Positions 1 through 8,437 of a stretch of DNA of 37,691 nt are shown piece after piece. This DNA comes from an uncultured Ignavibacteriales bacterium (lineage in GTDB: Bacteria > Bacteroidota > Ignavibacteria > Ignavibacteriales > Melioribacteraceae). A program made the position numbers and the translations under genes. Position 1 is the first letter of the stretch. Each line of letters opens with the position of its first letter. Under the pieces are notes generated by a model. It was not told the origin of the DNA. It saw only the letters and a list, made by a program, of their open reading frames with translations, and did no database searches. Location of the stretch: contig CAMZLW010000157.1 of NCBI GenBank assembly GCA_947311785.1, positions 1 through 37,691 on the forward strand. The letters run 5' to 3'.

Positions 1-46
1 CAAGAAGTGAAATCTGTTGGTAGAGGTTATAGAACTTTTAAGAATT

Positions 47-1717
47 TTAGAAGTGCCATACTATTTTTCCATGGGAACTTAGACCTTTACCCACAACAAT
101 AAGGGTAGAACCAATTTTACCAGTAACTACATTGGTAAAAGAAGAATATTTTTCGGTTGATTTATCAAATACTTTATTAAAGCCAGCAAAGAATTTTCCA
201 AGAATTCCGCCATAAGGTTTTGGCTCTCGTAGTAATAGTGTTGCTAATGCTGGACTTAACGACAATGCGTTGAATGAAGAAAACACAACCGATACTGCAA
301 TTGTAATTGCAAATTGTTGATAAAGGCTTCCTGTAATTCCATCCATCATTGCAACAGGAACAAACACAGCAATTAAAACCAGTGTTGTAGCTATTACCGG
401 AGCGGTAACCTCATCCATCGCCTTTATTGTAGCATCTTTAGAATTCATTCCTTTAGCAATGTTTACTTGAACTGCTTCTACAACTACAATTGCATCATCC
501 ACAACAATACCTATTGCAAGCACAAGCCCCAGTAACGATAGGACATTAACAGTAAATCCTAACATTGGAAAAACAATAAATGCACCAAGTAACGAAACAG
601 GAATTGCTACTGTTGGAATTAATGTTGCTCTCCAATCTTGAATAAATACAAAAACAACTAACACCACAAGAAGCAAAGCAATAATAAAAGTAATTATAAT
701 TTCTTCAATGCCTGCAGTTATTGGGGCAGTGGCATCAAGGGAAATATCATATTTTACACTTTCAGGAAAAGATAGCGAGAGCTCTGCAATTGTTTTTTTA
801 ACTGCCTCTGCCAGTTCAACAGCATTAGACCCTGGAGCCTGATATAGAGCAATGATGGCAGATTCTTTTCCATTAAGACGAGTAAAAGCACTATAAGTTT
901 CAATGCCAAGTTCAACTCGTGCAATGTCTTTTACTTTAACCTGGGAACCACCTTCGTTTGTGCGAACAACAATTTCGCCAAACTCTTTTTCTGTTTGCAG
1001 TCTTTCTGGCATTCTTACTGTATAAGTAAATTCAGTTCCAGGAGGTGCAGGTTCTGCACCAAACTTTCCACCAGGCACAATTACATTTTGTGAGCGTATT
1101 GCAGAAATAATTTCGGGAACAGTAATGTTCATCTGGGCTAATCTATCGGGCTTAATCCAAATACGCATAGAGTAATCACTTGCACCAATAACATTAACTC
1201 GTCCTATACCTTTAATACGTGCGAGAATATCTTTGATATTAATTAAAGCATAGTTGCCTAAGAAATTTTGGTCATATCTTTCATCTGAAGTTAAAGTTAT
1301 TAACATTAAAATATTTGGAAGTGATTTTTCGGTAGTAACACCAAGCCTTTTAACTTCTTCGGGTAATTTTGCAGTTGCAGCTGAAACTCTATTTTGAGTA
1401 AATACAGTATTCATATCTGGGTCGGTTCCAACTTCAAAAGAAACATCAATAGACATTGTTCCATCATTAGCGTTGGTCGATTTCATATAAATCATATTAT
1501 CAACACCATTAATGGCTTGCTCTAAAGGTGTTGCAACCGATTGCTCAACATTTACAGAATTTGCACCCGTATAAGATGCACGTATTTGAACAATTGGCGG
1601 AGTAATATTTGGATACTGCTCAATTGGTAAACCCAACAATGATACAATACCCACTATAGTAATTATAATTGCTATCACCATTGCAACTATTGGTCTTCTT
1701 ACAAAAAAACTTCCCAT
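47..1717 (-). CDS. RND-family efflux permease (AcrB/MexB type), N-terminal half only
   Basis: Inner-membrane subunit of a tripartite drug/proton antiporter of the HAE1 class. Visible are the first transmembrane helix (residues 1-30, starting MGSFFVRRPI), the periplasmic porter region (about 40-330) and the helix block with the RND motif GIVVDDAIVVVEA near residue 400, which carries the paired Asp residues of proton relay. AcrB-type proteins run to about 1,040 residues; this reading frame stops at 556, just after the cytoplasmic loop, and its last 20 or so residues no longer look like the family. The second half (porter domain 2, helices 7-12) is not in frame in the 46 bases left of the stop. 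The adaptor gene lies 146 bases upstream on the same strand, the usual order. Read as frameshifted, truncated or cut by a contig end; efflux function is doubtful unless the rest lies outside the window. Confidence 0.85.
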   Translation of the reverse strand: MGSFFVRRPIVAMVIAIIITIVGIVSLLGLPIEQYPNITPPIVQIRASYTGANSVNVEQSVATPLEQAINGVDNMIYMKSTNANDGTMSIDVSFEVGTDPDMNTVFTQNRVSAATAKLPEEVKRLGVTTEKSLPNILMLITLTSDERYDQNFLGNYALINIKDILARIKGIGRVNVIGASDYSMRIWIKPDRLAQMNITVPEIISAIRSQNVIVPGGKFGAEPAPPGTEFTYTVRMPERLQTEKEFGEIVVRTNEGGSQVKVKDIARVELGIETYSAFTRLNGKESAIIALYQAPGSNAVELAEAVKKTIAELSLSFPESVKYDISLDATAPITAGIEEIIITFIIALLLVVLVVFVFIQDWRATLIPTVAIPVSLLGAFIVFPMLGFTVNVLSLLGLVLAIGIVVDDAIVVVEAVQVNIAKGMNSKDATIKAMDEVTAPVIATTLVLIAVFVPVAMMDGITGSLYQQFAITIAVSVVFSSFNALSLSPALATLLLREPKPYGGILGKFFAGFNKVFDKSTEKYSSFTNVVTGKIGSTLIVVGKGLSSHGKIVWHF

Positions 1718-1795
1718 GTTTATCTTCTGATTTTATTTTTAATATATGTTATCACTGTTAACTGCTTATTTCTAATTCTTATGCTTTTTCGTAAA

Positions 1796-1852
1796 TCGAG
1801 AATCGGTAGTCGTAAGTAGTTTGCATTGATCTACAAAACTTACGATTCTCGA
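1796..1852. repeat. Imperfect inverted repeat between RND adaptor and permease
   Basis: The arm TCGAGAATCG...TCGTAAG (1796-1816, with a small internal insertion) pairs with CTTACGATTCTCGA (1839-1852). It sits in the 146-base gap between the adaptor and the permease and looks like one of the many palindromic intergenic elements of this genome. It could also stabilise or attenuate the bicistronic message; there is no T-tract, so a simple terminator is unlikely. Confidence 0.5.
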
Positions 1853-1863
1853 CTCATGTCTTT

Positions 1864-2985
1864 TCATTTACGGCTTACTGGTTCTACTGTCATTCCTGTT
1901 CTTACTTTTTGTAAACCTTCGTAAACTATTTTTTCACCAGCTTTTAAACCTTTGTTAATTAACCAAGAGGCACCAACTTTAGATCCAGTTTTTACTTCTC
2001 TACTTTCAATTTTGTTTTCGCTTGTAACTACAAATACACTATGAATTCCTTGCATTTCCATTACGCACCTTTGTGGAATTAAAATACCATTTTCAACTAC
2101 ATTAACAGTTGCACGAATTTTAGCAAACTGCCCAGGTCTTAATATTTTTTCAGGATTTGGAAAAATTGCTTGAACCAATATTGCTCCTGTTGTTGGGTCA
2201 ACTTCCCTATCAATAAATTTCACATAGCCTTTATGCTTAAAAATAGAACCATCAACAAGTACCAACTCCAAGTTTTTGATATTTTTATTTGGGCGTTCAA
2301 AATCGGGGTTCAAAATATATTCACGGAATATTTTTAGATAGTACGATTCGCGCAAATAAAAATCGACAAGTATTGAATCTATTGAGGATATAACATTAAG
2401 TATAACAGGATTAGGAGATTGTCCAACAAAATCACCAACTTTGGCTTTGGTTTTACCAATAATTCCAGAAATTGGAGCTCTAACTTTTGTGTATCCAAGC
2501 AAAATATTTGCAGCTCTTAAGTTGGCAGTAGCAGCTTTAACACTTGCCTTTGCAGCATCGTACTTTGCAATTGCGGCATCTAAATCACTTTGGCTAACTG
2601 CATTGTTTTCTGCAAGGGGTCTAATGCGAGCTAAATCACTTTTAGTATATGCTAAATTAGTTTTTGCTTCTGCTAATTTGCTTTGCATTGCAGCAGATTC
2701 CGATTCGTATTGCTGGCTCTCTATTGTATAAAGTAGTTTACCCTTTTTAACTTTTCGTCCTTCTTCAAAATGAATTCCTTCCAGAAAGCCGATAGCTCTT
2801 GCGCGTATTGCAATATCCTTTTGCCCAGCAACACTTCCTACAAATTCATCAATAATTGGAACGGCTTGCTCAACTACTTCATAAACTTCAATTTTTGGCG
2901 TTGGCATTTGCTTATTACCATCATCGCTACACGATACAAATAATAATCCCGAAATCATTGCTAATAGTATTGTTCTTTTTTTCAT
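1864..2985 (-). CDS. RND efflux periplasmic adaptor (membrane fusion) lipoprotein
   Basis: AcrA/MexA-type adaptor, 373 residues, a normal family length. The signal peptide ends in a lipobox LFVSC with the acylated Cys at residue 19, so the mature protein should be anchored in the inner membrane facing the periplasm. After it come a split lipoyl-like domain (about 55-90 and 165-200), a coiled-coil hairpin (about 95-160, rich in Ala, Lys and Leu heptads), and beta-barrel and membrane-proximal domains (about 205-370). It would bridge the permease to a TolC-type channel. No TolC gene is present in this window. It is transcribed ahead of the permease. Confidence 0.93.
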   Translation of the reverse strand: MKKRTILLAMISGLLFVSCSDDGNKQMPTPKIEVYEVVEQAVPIIDEFVGSVAGQKDIAIRARAIGFLEGIHFEEGRKVKKGKLLYTIESQQYESESAAMQSKLAEAKTNLAYTKSDLARIRPLAENNAVSQSDLDAAIAKYDAAKASVKAATANLRAANILLGYTKVRAPISGIIGKTKAKVGDFVGQSPNPVILNVISSIDSILVDFYLRESYYLKIFREYILNPDFERPNKNIKNLELVLVDGSIFKHKGYVKFIDREVDPTTGAILVQAIFPNPEKILRPGQFAKIRATVNVVENGILIPQRCVMEMQGIHSVFVVTSENKIESREVKTGSKVGASWLINKGLKAGEKIVYEGLQKVRTGMTVEPVSRK

Positions 2986-3139
2986 TCTAGTCTCTTAATA
3001 ATACTTTTGGTATAATTTATTTTTAAAGTTACAATTGTTTTTGCCTTTATAATCACTATTTTCCACTATGATTCTTATAGAACCAATATTTTTCACTGGC
3101 AACCACGTTGTGGTTTCATAGTCTTGATTGCTCCCCACA

Positions 3140-4246
3140 TTATTCCCCATTTTTAAGTATCCACCACTTTTCAACAACCGATTTAGTATTTGCTTTAACA
3201 ACTTCACCAGGTTTAGGTATTACAAAATTAACATCTTCCTTATTTGATATAGCAATTAAGCGTTCTGCTGGTTCTGTCCATCCATGCAAAGCTAAGTTAA
3301 ATGTTCCCCAATGAATTGGGAATAATAATTTACCATTCAAATCTTTATGAGCTTGCACAGCTTCCTCCGGATTCATATGAATGCTTTGCCACATTTTGCT
3401 ATACGCACCAATTGGCAGAATTGTAATATCAAACGGTCCATATTTTTTGCCAATAGTTTTGTAACCTTTAAAAAATCCAGAGTCACCTCCAAAATAAACA
3501 GAATGATTTTTGCTTTTAATTACAAAGGATGCCCACAAAGTTTTGTTGCTATCAAAAAGTAATCTTCCAGAAAAATGGTGTGCTGGTGTAGTTATAATTT
3601 CAACTTTATCATTTACTTGCAGAGTATCCGACCAATTTTTAACAACTATTTTTTCGGATAAAATTCCCCAACTTAAAAGATGCTTTTCAACTCCAAGTGG
3701 AACAAGAAACTTTTTTGTAATTCCATTTAAACGTAGCACAGATTCTTTATCCAAGTGGTCGTAGTGGTTGTGCGATATTATTACAACATCAATAATTGGA
3801 AGATTTTCTATTTCAATTGGTGAATCAAAAAATCTCTTAGGTCCAAACCAATCAACTGGAGATGCCCACTTTGTTAAAATTGGGTCGGTTAATATTATTG
3901 TTCCATCAATATTAATTAGTGTGGTTGCATGCCCTAACCAAATCACCGAAAGTTCATCGGAGTTTTTATTTGCAAAAGAATCTACATTTACTTCTACTAT
4001 TGGTATTTCAAAATTTGGTTTTCGGTTCTTATTATTTTTAAACATGTAGTTATAACCAGCTTTTATCATGGATACCGTAACACCTTCTGTTGGATTTGTA
4101 TTTACAAATTTTTGAGTTTTATTATTATAATTCTGCGGACTCTCTTTTGCCTCATTTATGGGATAATTGTAAAAACTAGTACATGAAAATAATTGCACTA
4201 AAAAAATAATTAGAAAAAAATAAATGTTAAAATATTTAGGACTCAT
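3140..4246 (-). CDS. Metallo-beta-lactamase-fold hydrolase, NAPE-PLD/UlaG-like lipoprotein
   Basis: A 368-residue protein with a lipoprotein signal peptide (LFSC, Cys22). The metallo-hydrolase core begins near residue 100 (VIWLGHAT) and carries the zinc motif HNHYDH at 159-164, followed by further metal ligands in HHFSGR, GGDSGFF and the C-terminal HWGTF. This pattern belongs to the group with NAPE-hydrolysing phospholipase D and RomA, not to true beta-lactamases. The substrate cannot be told from sequence; a phospholipid or phosphodiester at the cell envelope is plausible from the family and the predicted anchoring. It appears to be a single gene with no strong partner among its neighbours. 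Confidence 0.85.
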   Translation of the reverse strand: MSPKYFNIYFFLIIFLVQLFSCTSFYNYPINEAKESPQNYNNKTQKFVNTNPTEGVTVSMIKAGYNYMFKNNKNRKPNFEIPIVEVNVDSFANKNSDELSVIWLGHATTLINIDGTIILTDPILTKWASPVDWFGPKRFFDSPIEIENLPIIDVVIISHNHYDHLDKESVLRLNGITKKFLVPLGVEKHLLSWGILSEKIVVKNWSDTLQVNDKVEIITTPAHHFSGRLLFDSNKTLWASFVIKSKNHSVYFGGDSGFFKGYKTIGKKYGPFDITILPIGAYSKMWQSIHMNPEEAVQAHKDLNGKLLFPIHWGTFNLALHGWTEPAERLIAISNKEDVNFVIPKPGEVVKANTKSVVEKWWILKNGE

Positions 4247-4267
4247 TTCTAAACATACATATTTTTT

Positions 4268-4674
4268 TTAGAAACTATTTTCATAAATTGTTTTTTTAAG
4301 ATTTATCATAATCCCTGTGAGCTGTGCAGAAATCACTAGAAGCAAATATCTGTATGAACAGTACGGCATTGCTTCAGCAATTTTTTGAATGTAGGGTATA
4401 ATTCCCACAAAGAAAAATTCAATTGTAATTAACATAACTATTAGCCCATCAACAGAAATTCCAAAAAAAAATCAAAAATTACTTTACCCGATAGAGCAAA
4501 AAGAGTTAGTGATATAAATGAGACTAAACTTGCTTTTATTACTACTCGTTTGTTCTCTTTAGGTGAAAATGGATCGGTTAACAAAATAAATATTGGAACT
4601 ACTCTTAATGGATTAATCATTGTAAATAGTGAAGTTACAATAAGTAAATTTTTTTCTAGCATACCATTTCCCAA
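4268..4674 (-). pseudogene. Frameshifted, shortened marC-family membrane protein
   Basis: The first 70 or so codons read as the start of a MarC/UPF0056 integral membrane protein: LLIVTSLFTMINPL, then VVPIFILLTDPFSP and a second helix ending SGKVIFDFF. At a run of nine T in the coding strand (plus-strand A run at 4463-4471) the frame goes to an early stop at 4441. Shifting by one base there restores FFGISVDG, the expected MarC continuation, and an open frame to a stop at 4268. Even then the product is about 135 residues against roughly 200 in the family, and its middle helices are missing, so an internal deletion is likely too. Best read as a decaying gene; an indel error in the homopolymer would explain only the frameshift. 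Confidence 0.7.
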
Positions 4675-4797
4675 GTTGAAATGGAAAAATAAACTTACTT
4701 AGCAACAAACTCAAATTTACCCCGTATTATGCATTAGAAAACCGTTATTGCATAATCGCTCAACAGTTTCTAAATAAGGTCTATTTTCTAATACCTA

Positions 4798-5484
4798 TTA
4801 AATATTTAAGAACTCATTCCATATTTTATAGAGTTGATAAGTTGCTTCAACATCATAGGCACAGTAGGTAGCAATTTCCTCAATCTTTCCAGCATTATAA
4901 AGCTCTTTCACATCCATTCCAGAAACTCCATGAGATTTTGGAGATTCGATGCCGAAAGAATGACAATAAAAATCGAGATTAAACTTTTTTGTAATTCCAT
5001 ATTGTGTGAATTTATCGAGCAAGTCTGTGTGTGAGTGATTGTCGTATCTTTTTCTAATAAAATTTCGTGTTGGCTTTACTTTTAACATTGCTGAACGCAT
5101 CATTAAAAATGGAACATCAAAATTTCTTCCGTTAAATGTTATAACCGCATCAACTTTTTTTGCATACTCCCAAAACTTAGTGAGCATCTCAGCTTCGGAG
5201 TATGAACAATATTTTATTCCACTCTCTTCCGATTCCCATTCCTTAAATTCGTCCCCTTCAAACAAAACCATAGAATGTTCAGTTTCGGTATTCAACATTC
5301 CTATTGCAACAACCTTTGCGGTAAGTGGATAAAGTGATAGAAAACGAATTGCATCATCCCTCATTTTTTCTTTCTCTTTTTTGTTGGTTTGTTTTTCTGA
5401 GTAACGGAGTATAAACTCCTGCTGGCTTTCGGATAGTGTTTCTAATTCACAACCTACAGTTTCAATATCAAATACTAATTTCAT
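4798..5484 (-). CDS. Predicted 3'-5' exonuclease, DNA polymerase B exonuclease-like (DEDDy)
   Basis: A 228-residue stand-alone proofreading-type exonuclease. The Exo I motif FDIET lies at the N-terminus (acidic residues D6 and E8), Exo II is seen as ITFNGRNFD, and Exo III as YCAYDVEAT, which has the YxxxD spacing of DEDDy nucleases. No polymerase domain follows. The start at 5484 (MKLVFDIETV) is preferred over a longer frame from 5538, because the family begins right at this strand and AAAGGG lies four bases upstream. Homologues in Bacteroidota and Ignavibacteria are usually annotated as 'ribonuclease H-like domain' or 'predicted 3'-5' exonuclease'. The cellular role, DNA repair or RNA trimming, is not established. 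Confidence 0.85.
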   Translation of the reverse strand: MKLVFDIETVGCELETLSESQQEFILRYSEKQTNKKEKEKMRDDAIRFLSLYPLTAKVVAIGMLNTETEHSMVLFEGDEFKEWESEESGIKYCSYSEAEMLTKFWEYAKKVDAVITFNGRNFDVPFLMMRSAMLKVKPTRNFIRKRYDNHSHTDLLDKFTQYGITKKFNLDFYCHSFGIESPKSHGVSGMDVKELYNAGKIEEIATYCAYDVEATYQLYKIWNEFLNI

Positions 5485-5543
5485 ACAGCCCTTTGTAGTT
5501 ATTGATAAAATGTTACTTAATAAAATATGGTGGAACAATTGTT

Positions 5544-5609
5544 AAATTGTTTCATTGTTTAATTGCTGTTTTATATAAACAACTCAGCAATAAGACAATG
5601 TAACAATTT
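5544..5609. repeat. 25-bp inverted repeat, intergenic stem-loop
   Basis: The left arm (5544-5568, AAATTGTTTCATTG...) and right arm (5585-5609, ...CAATGTAACAATTT) pair over 25 positions with three mismatches around a 16-base loop. It lies between the thioesterase stop and the exonuclease start. It may act as a transcription end or be a dispersed repeat; there is no strong T-tract. Confidence 0.55.
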
Positions 5610-5660
5610 GTTTCTACTAAGACAAGTTGAAAGAATACTACTCTGTGATTTTTTAGAAAC

Positions 5661-6122
5661 TTATTCTTTTTTCTTCAAGACTCCATTTTCAAAATCTTGA
5701 ATTGCATTAATAAATGAAGTTGGCAAATTTTGCTTTTCTTTTGTGGATAGTTTGATATGCACCAGTATTCCTCCACCATCAGCAATTATAGAATTATTCT
5801 TTTCCCTAACAATAACGTGCTTAAAAGAGAAACTTGTGTTTTTAATCCATTCAATTTTTGTGTAAACTATTAGCTCGTCATCAAATGTTGCTGGCAACAG
5901 ATAATTAATTTCGTTCCGTGCCATTATAAAAAAAGAATCCCCTTCCATTATTTCTGCAAGTTTATATTTTATTTTTAAGTCTTGCAAATATTTCACGCGT
6001 GCATCTTCAAAGTAATTTAAATATACTGCATTGTTTACAACACCCATCATATCAATTTCGTGAAATTTCACTTTCTCTTTTATTGTGTGATGAAATAACG
6101 ATAAGTCTATTTTGCTATCCAT
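5661..6122 (-). CDS. Acyl-CoA thioesterase, 4-hydroxybenzoyl-CoA thioesterase (hot-dog) family
   Basis: A 153-residue single hot-dog fold protein. The family signature is clear near the N-terminus: VKFHEIDMMGVVNNAVYL, with the catalytic-type Asp, then YFEDARVKYL. This is the YbgC/FadM-like pattern of enzymes that hydrolyse acyl-CoA thioesters in the cytoplasm. The start at 6122 is chosen because it overlaps the stop of the threonine aldolase gene by eight bases (an ATG nested in its last codons), which suggests translational coupling; a longer frame from 6179 would run far into that gene. The substrate chain length is not predictable. Confidence 0.85.
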   Translation of the reverse strand: MDSKIDLSLFHHTIKEKVKFHEIDMMGVVNNAVYLNYFEDARVKYLQDLKIKYKLAEIMEGDSFFIMARNEINYLLPATFDDELIVYTKIEWIKNTSFSFKHVIVREKNNSIIADGGGILVHIKLSTKEKQNLPTSFINAIQDFENGVLKKKE

Positions 6123-7140
6123 TAAAAACCTCTGTAAGGATTTGCTTTGCCTTTGTGATATCATCCGAAGAAATATCAAGATGAGTTACAGCACGTATAG
6201 TTCCTACGCCCATTGCAGATATCAGCAAACCCTTCTCTTTCGATTTAGACACAACATCTTCGGCACTAATTGTTGTTGGGTTAAACATTAAAATATTTGT
6301 TTCAACAAGGGATGTATCTATTTCCACTCCATCAATTTTTGCTAAATGATTTGCAAGTTCTTTTGCATTTTCGTGGTCTTCGGATAATCTATTAAAATTA
6401 TTTTCAATTGCATAAAGTCCAGCAGCAGCAAGTATTCCAATCTGTCGCATTCCTCCGCCCCAGCCTTTACGCACACGGAAGGCTTCTTCAATCATGGATT
6501 TTTCTCCAAGAATTATTGAACCAACTGGTGCTCCGAGGCCTTTTGAAAGACAAACAGAAATTGTATCAAAGTATGATGAATACTCAGCCAAAGAAATTCC
6601 AGTAGCAGCAGAGGCATTCCAAAGCCTTGCACCATCCATGTGCATTTTAAGATTTTGCTTATCAGCCAATGTTTTCAAGGCTTTAATGTTCTCAATTGGG
6701 TGAACCACACCACCAGCAAGGTTATGCGTGTTTTCTACTTCAATCACTTTTGTGCGTGGCATATAATACGCACTTGTTGGACGTATTGCATCTTCAACTT
6801 GCTCTGGTGTAATTACTCCATTTTTCCCATCCAATAAATTCATCGAAAGCCCACTTAACATTGCGGGTGAGCCAGATTCAAATTGAAATATGTGAGCATT
6901 TTTATCACAAATTATTTCATCACCAGGCTGTGTAAGCACGTTCAAACAAAGTTGGTTTCCCATTACTCCACTTGGAACAAAGAGGGCATCCTCTTTTCCG
7001 AAAAGTTCTGCACACTGTTTTTGCAATCTATTTGCAGTCGGATCTTCTTTGTAAACATCATCGCCAACTTCTGCATTTGCCATTGCGTTCCGCATAGCTT
7101 GGCTTGGTTTGGTTACTGTGTCGCTTCTTAAGTCTATCAT
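6115..7140 (-). CDS. ltaE: Low-specificity L-threonine aldolase
   Basis: PLP enzyme that cleaves L-threonine or allo-threonine to glycine and acetaldehyde in the cytoplasm. It has 341 residues, the normal length. It starts MIDLRSDTVTKPS, the family hallmark. The PLP Schiff-base lysine is K200 in SVCLSKGLGAPVGS, and the phosphate- and substrate-binding segments (PSGVMGNQL, MDGARLWNA) are present. It lies directly downstream of the restriction endonuclease gene (26 bases between) and is coupled to the thioesterase downstream. Confidence 0.95.
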   Translation of the reverse strand: MIDLRSDTVTKPSQAMRNAMANAEVGDDVYKEDPTANRLQKQCAELFGKEDALFVPSGVMGNQLCLNVLTQPGDEIICDKNAHIFQFESGSPAMLSGLSMNLLDGKNGVITPEQVEDAIRPTSAYYMPRTKVIEVENTHNLAGGVVHPIENIKALKTLADKQNLKMHMDGARLWNASAATGISLAEYSSYFDTISVCLSKGLGAPVGSIILGEKSMIEEAFRVRKGWGGGMRQIGILAAAGLYAIENNFNRLSEDHENAKELANHLAKIDGVEIDTSLVETNILMFNPTTISAEDVVSKSKEKGLLISAMGVGTIRAVTHLDISSDDITKAKQILTEVFNG

Positions 7141-7166
7141 TAGTTGTTTTAAATATTATTTATAAT

Positions 7167-8234
7167 TTAGATTAGTAATGCTTGTAATTTTTCAACTCGC
7201 AAATTATTATATTCAGTTTTTGTTTTATGGTTCTCATTTTTTATTCTAAATATTTGCTGGTTATAAGTTCTTTGTAGTCTTCTGTTATTAGCTATTCTTT
7301 CAAGAATCACTCCATTGTTTTCTATCAAATTACAATCTCGAAATAAATACCAACTCTGTAACTTATCACAATACTCTTCACTATTAATCCTATTTTCATT
7401 ACTATTCAAATAATTATAGATGTCCATAAAATCAGTAGTTGCAATTGTATTAATAATGTCAAGAATTTCTTGCATAGTATTCTCTTCACCTGAAAGAAAA
7501 TCCCATAATTCTGCAGATAGTAAGAATTCTTCTTCCGAAAAATATTTTCTAAAATTGATACACGAATCCATAAAATTTTGTTTGTTAAATCCAGTTGATA
7601 TATCACTCAAAGGGTCAAATGGAAAACCAAGCAAATATATAATCTCTTTAGTTGGGTTTGTGTTTTTTAATGCCGCTTTTGCTTCTAAGATTTTTTCCTT
7701 TTCAACTTTAAAAATACCTTTATTCGGTTGTACTGTTTTCATTTCGATACAAACTATTTGTTCATCATCTTCATAAAAAACATCAGCAGTAAAATCTGTG
7801 GAATCTAATTCAACTTCATTCGTTGCAATAAGTTCATCATCCTCTATAAATAAATCTGGTAATCTAATGCTGTTTGTCAGTTCCGTAATAATATTACTCA
7901 CAACTGATTTTTGATTTCGAGAAATCTGTAATGAAGTTTGTGCTTTAGTAGTAAATGCTCTTTTTTCACCACCGCATAAAATATGAGCAGTTTTTTCAAG
8001 AAAAGATAGCCCAAGACTTGTATTTAAGCCATGCATCCAACTTGCAAGACTTATAAATATTGGTATTGATGTTACATAGTCATTAAACACTTCTGAAAAA
8101 GCATTTAGAAATGCTTCATGAAATGGAGCATTTCTATTACTTGTTGCACTATCAGGAAAATCTTTAAATTTATTGTACAAGGTTCTAATTACTTCAATTG
8201 CAATTAATTCTTTCTGGTTGTTTGATAATGCCAT
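7167..8234 (-). CDS. Type II restriction endonuclease, TdeIII-like
   Basis: A 355-residue protein with a PD-(D/E)XK-type core around residues 160-195: an Asp in FTADVFYEDD followed by the strand IVCIEMKTVQPNKG, giving the D...ExK triad. This segment and the following KVEKEKILEAKAAL match what I recall of the TdeIII family (founding member recognises GGNCC); the family call is from memory and the specificity is inferred only. It is the last gene of a three-gene set with gaps of 3 and 2 bases, led by a DNA methyltransferase, so it should be the cleaving half of a restriction-modification system. It is flanked by housekeeping genes, as expected for an acquired island. Confidence 0.8.
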   Translation of the reverse strand: MALSNNQKELIAIEVIRTLYNKFKDFPDSATSNRNAPFHEAFLNAFSEVFNDYVTSIPIFISLASWMHGLNTSLGLSFLEKTAHILCGGEKRAFTTKAQTSLQISRNQKSVVSNIITELTNSIRLPDLFIEDDELIATNEVELDSTDFTADVFYEDDEQIVCIEMKTVQPNKGIFKVEKEKILEAKAALKNTNPTKEIIYLLGFPFDPLSDISTGFNKQNFMDSCINFRKYFSEEEFLLSAELWDFLSGEENTMQEILDIINTIATTDFMDIYNYLNSNENRINSEEYCDKLQSWYLFRDCNLIENNGVILERIANNRRLQRTYNQQIFRIKNENHKTKTEYNNLRVEKLQALLI

Positions 8235-8237
8235 TAG

Positions 8238-8435
8238 TTACTCTCCCTCAATAATTTCTTCTGGATGAAAATTTTCAACTATAGTTCCTAAAATATGCCC
8301 CCAATCTTCAAGGGCATAGCCTAAATATCTTGAAGCTTGATTTAATTCTTCTTCCGATAATTTTCTCCCAATTCTATGAATAGCTGAAAATTGAGCATCT
8401 TCTTCTGTAATTTTAAAAAGTGTTTTCCCTTCCAT
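8238..8435 (-). CDS. Small protein between methyltransferase and restriction endonuclease, function unknown
   Basis: A 65-residue acidic protein (starts MEGKTLFKIT, ends in a Glu-rich tail) that is probably mostly helical. I do not recognise it. It has no visible helix-turn-helix like the controller (C) proteins of restriction-modification systems, no cysteines, and neither a signal nor a transmembrane segment. Placed with 2- and 3-base gaps between the methyltransferase and nuclease genes, it is almost certainly translated with them and likely belongs to the system, for example as an accessory subunit or a modulator of the nuclease. That role is inferred from position alone. Confidence 0.6.
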   Translation of the reverse strand: MEGKTLFKITEEDAQFSAIHRIGRKLSEEELNQASRYLGYALEDWGHILGTIVENFHPEEIIEGE

Positions 8436-8437
8436 AT

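Noticed and set aside
2995-3207. 70-residue minus-strand frame between the adaptor and the metallo-hydrolase
   Set aside because: It overlaps the 3' end of the hydrolase gene in another frame and has no family look or ribosome site.
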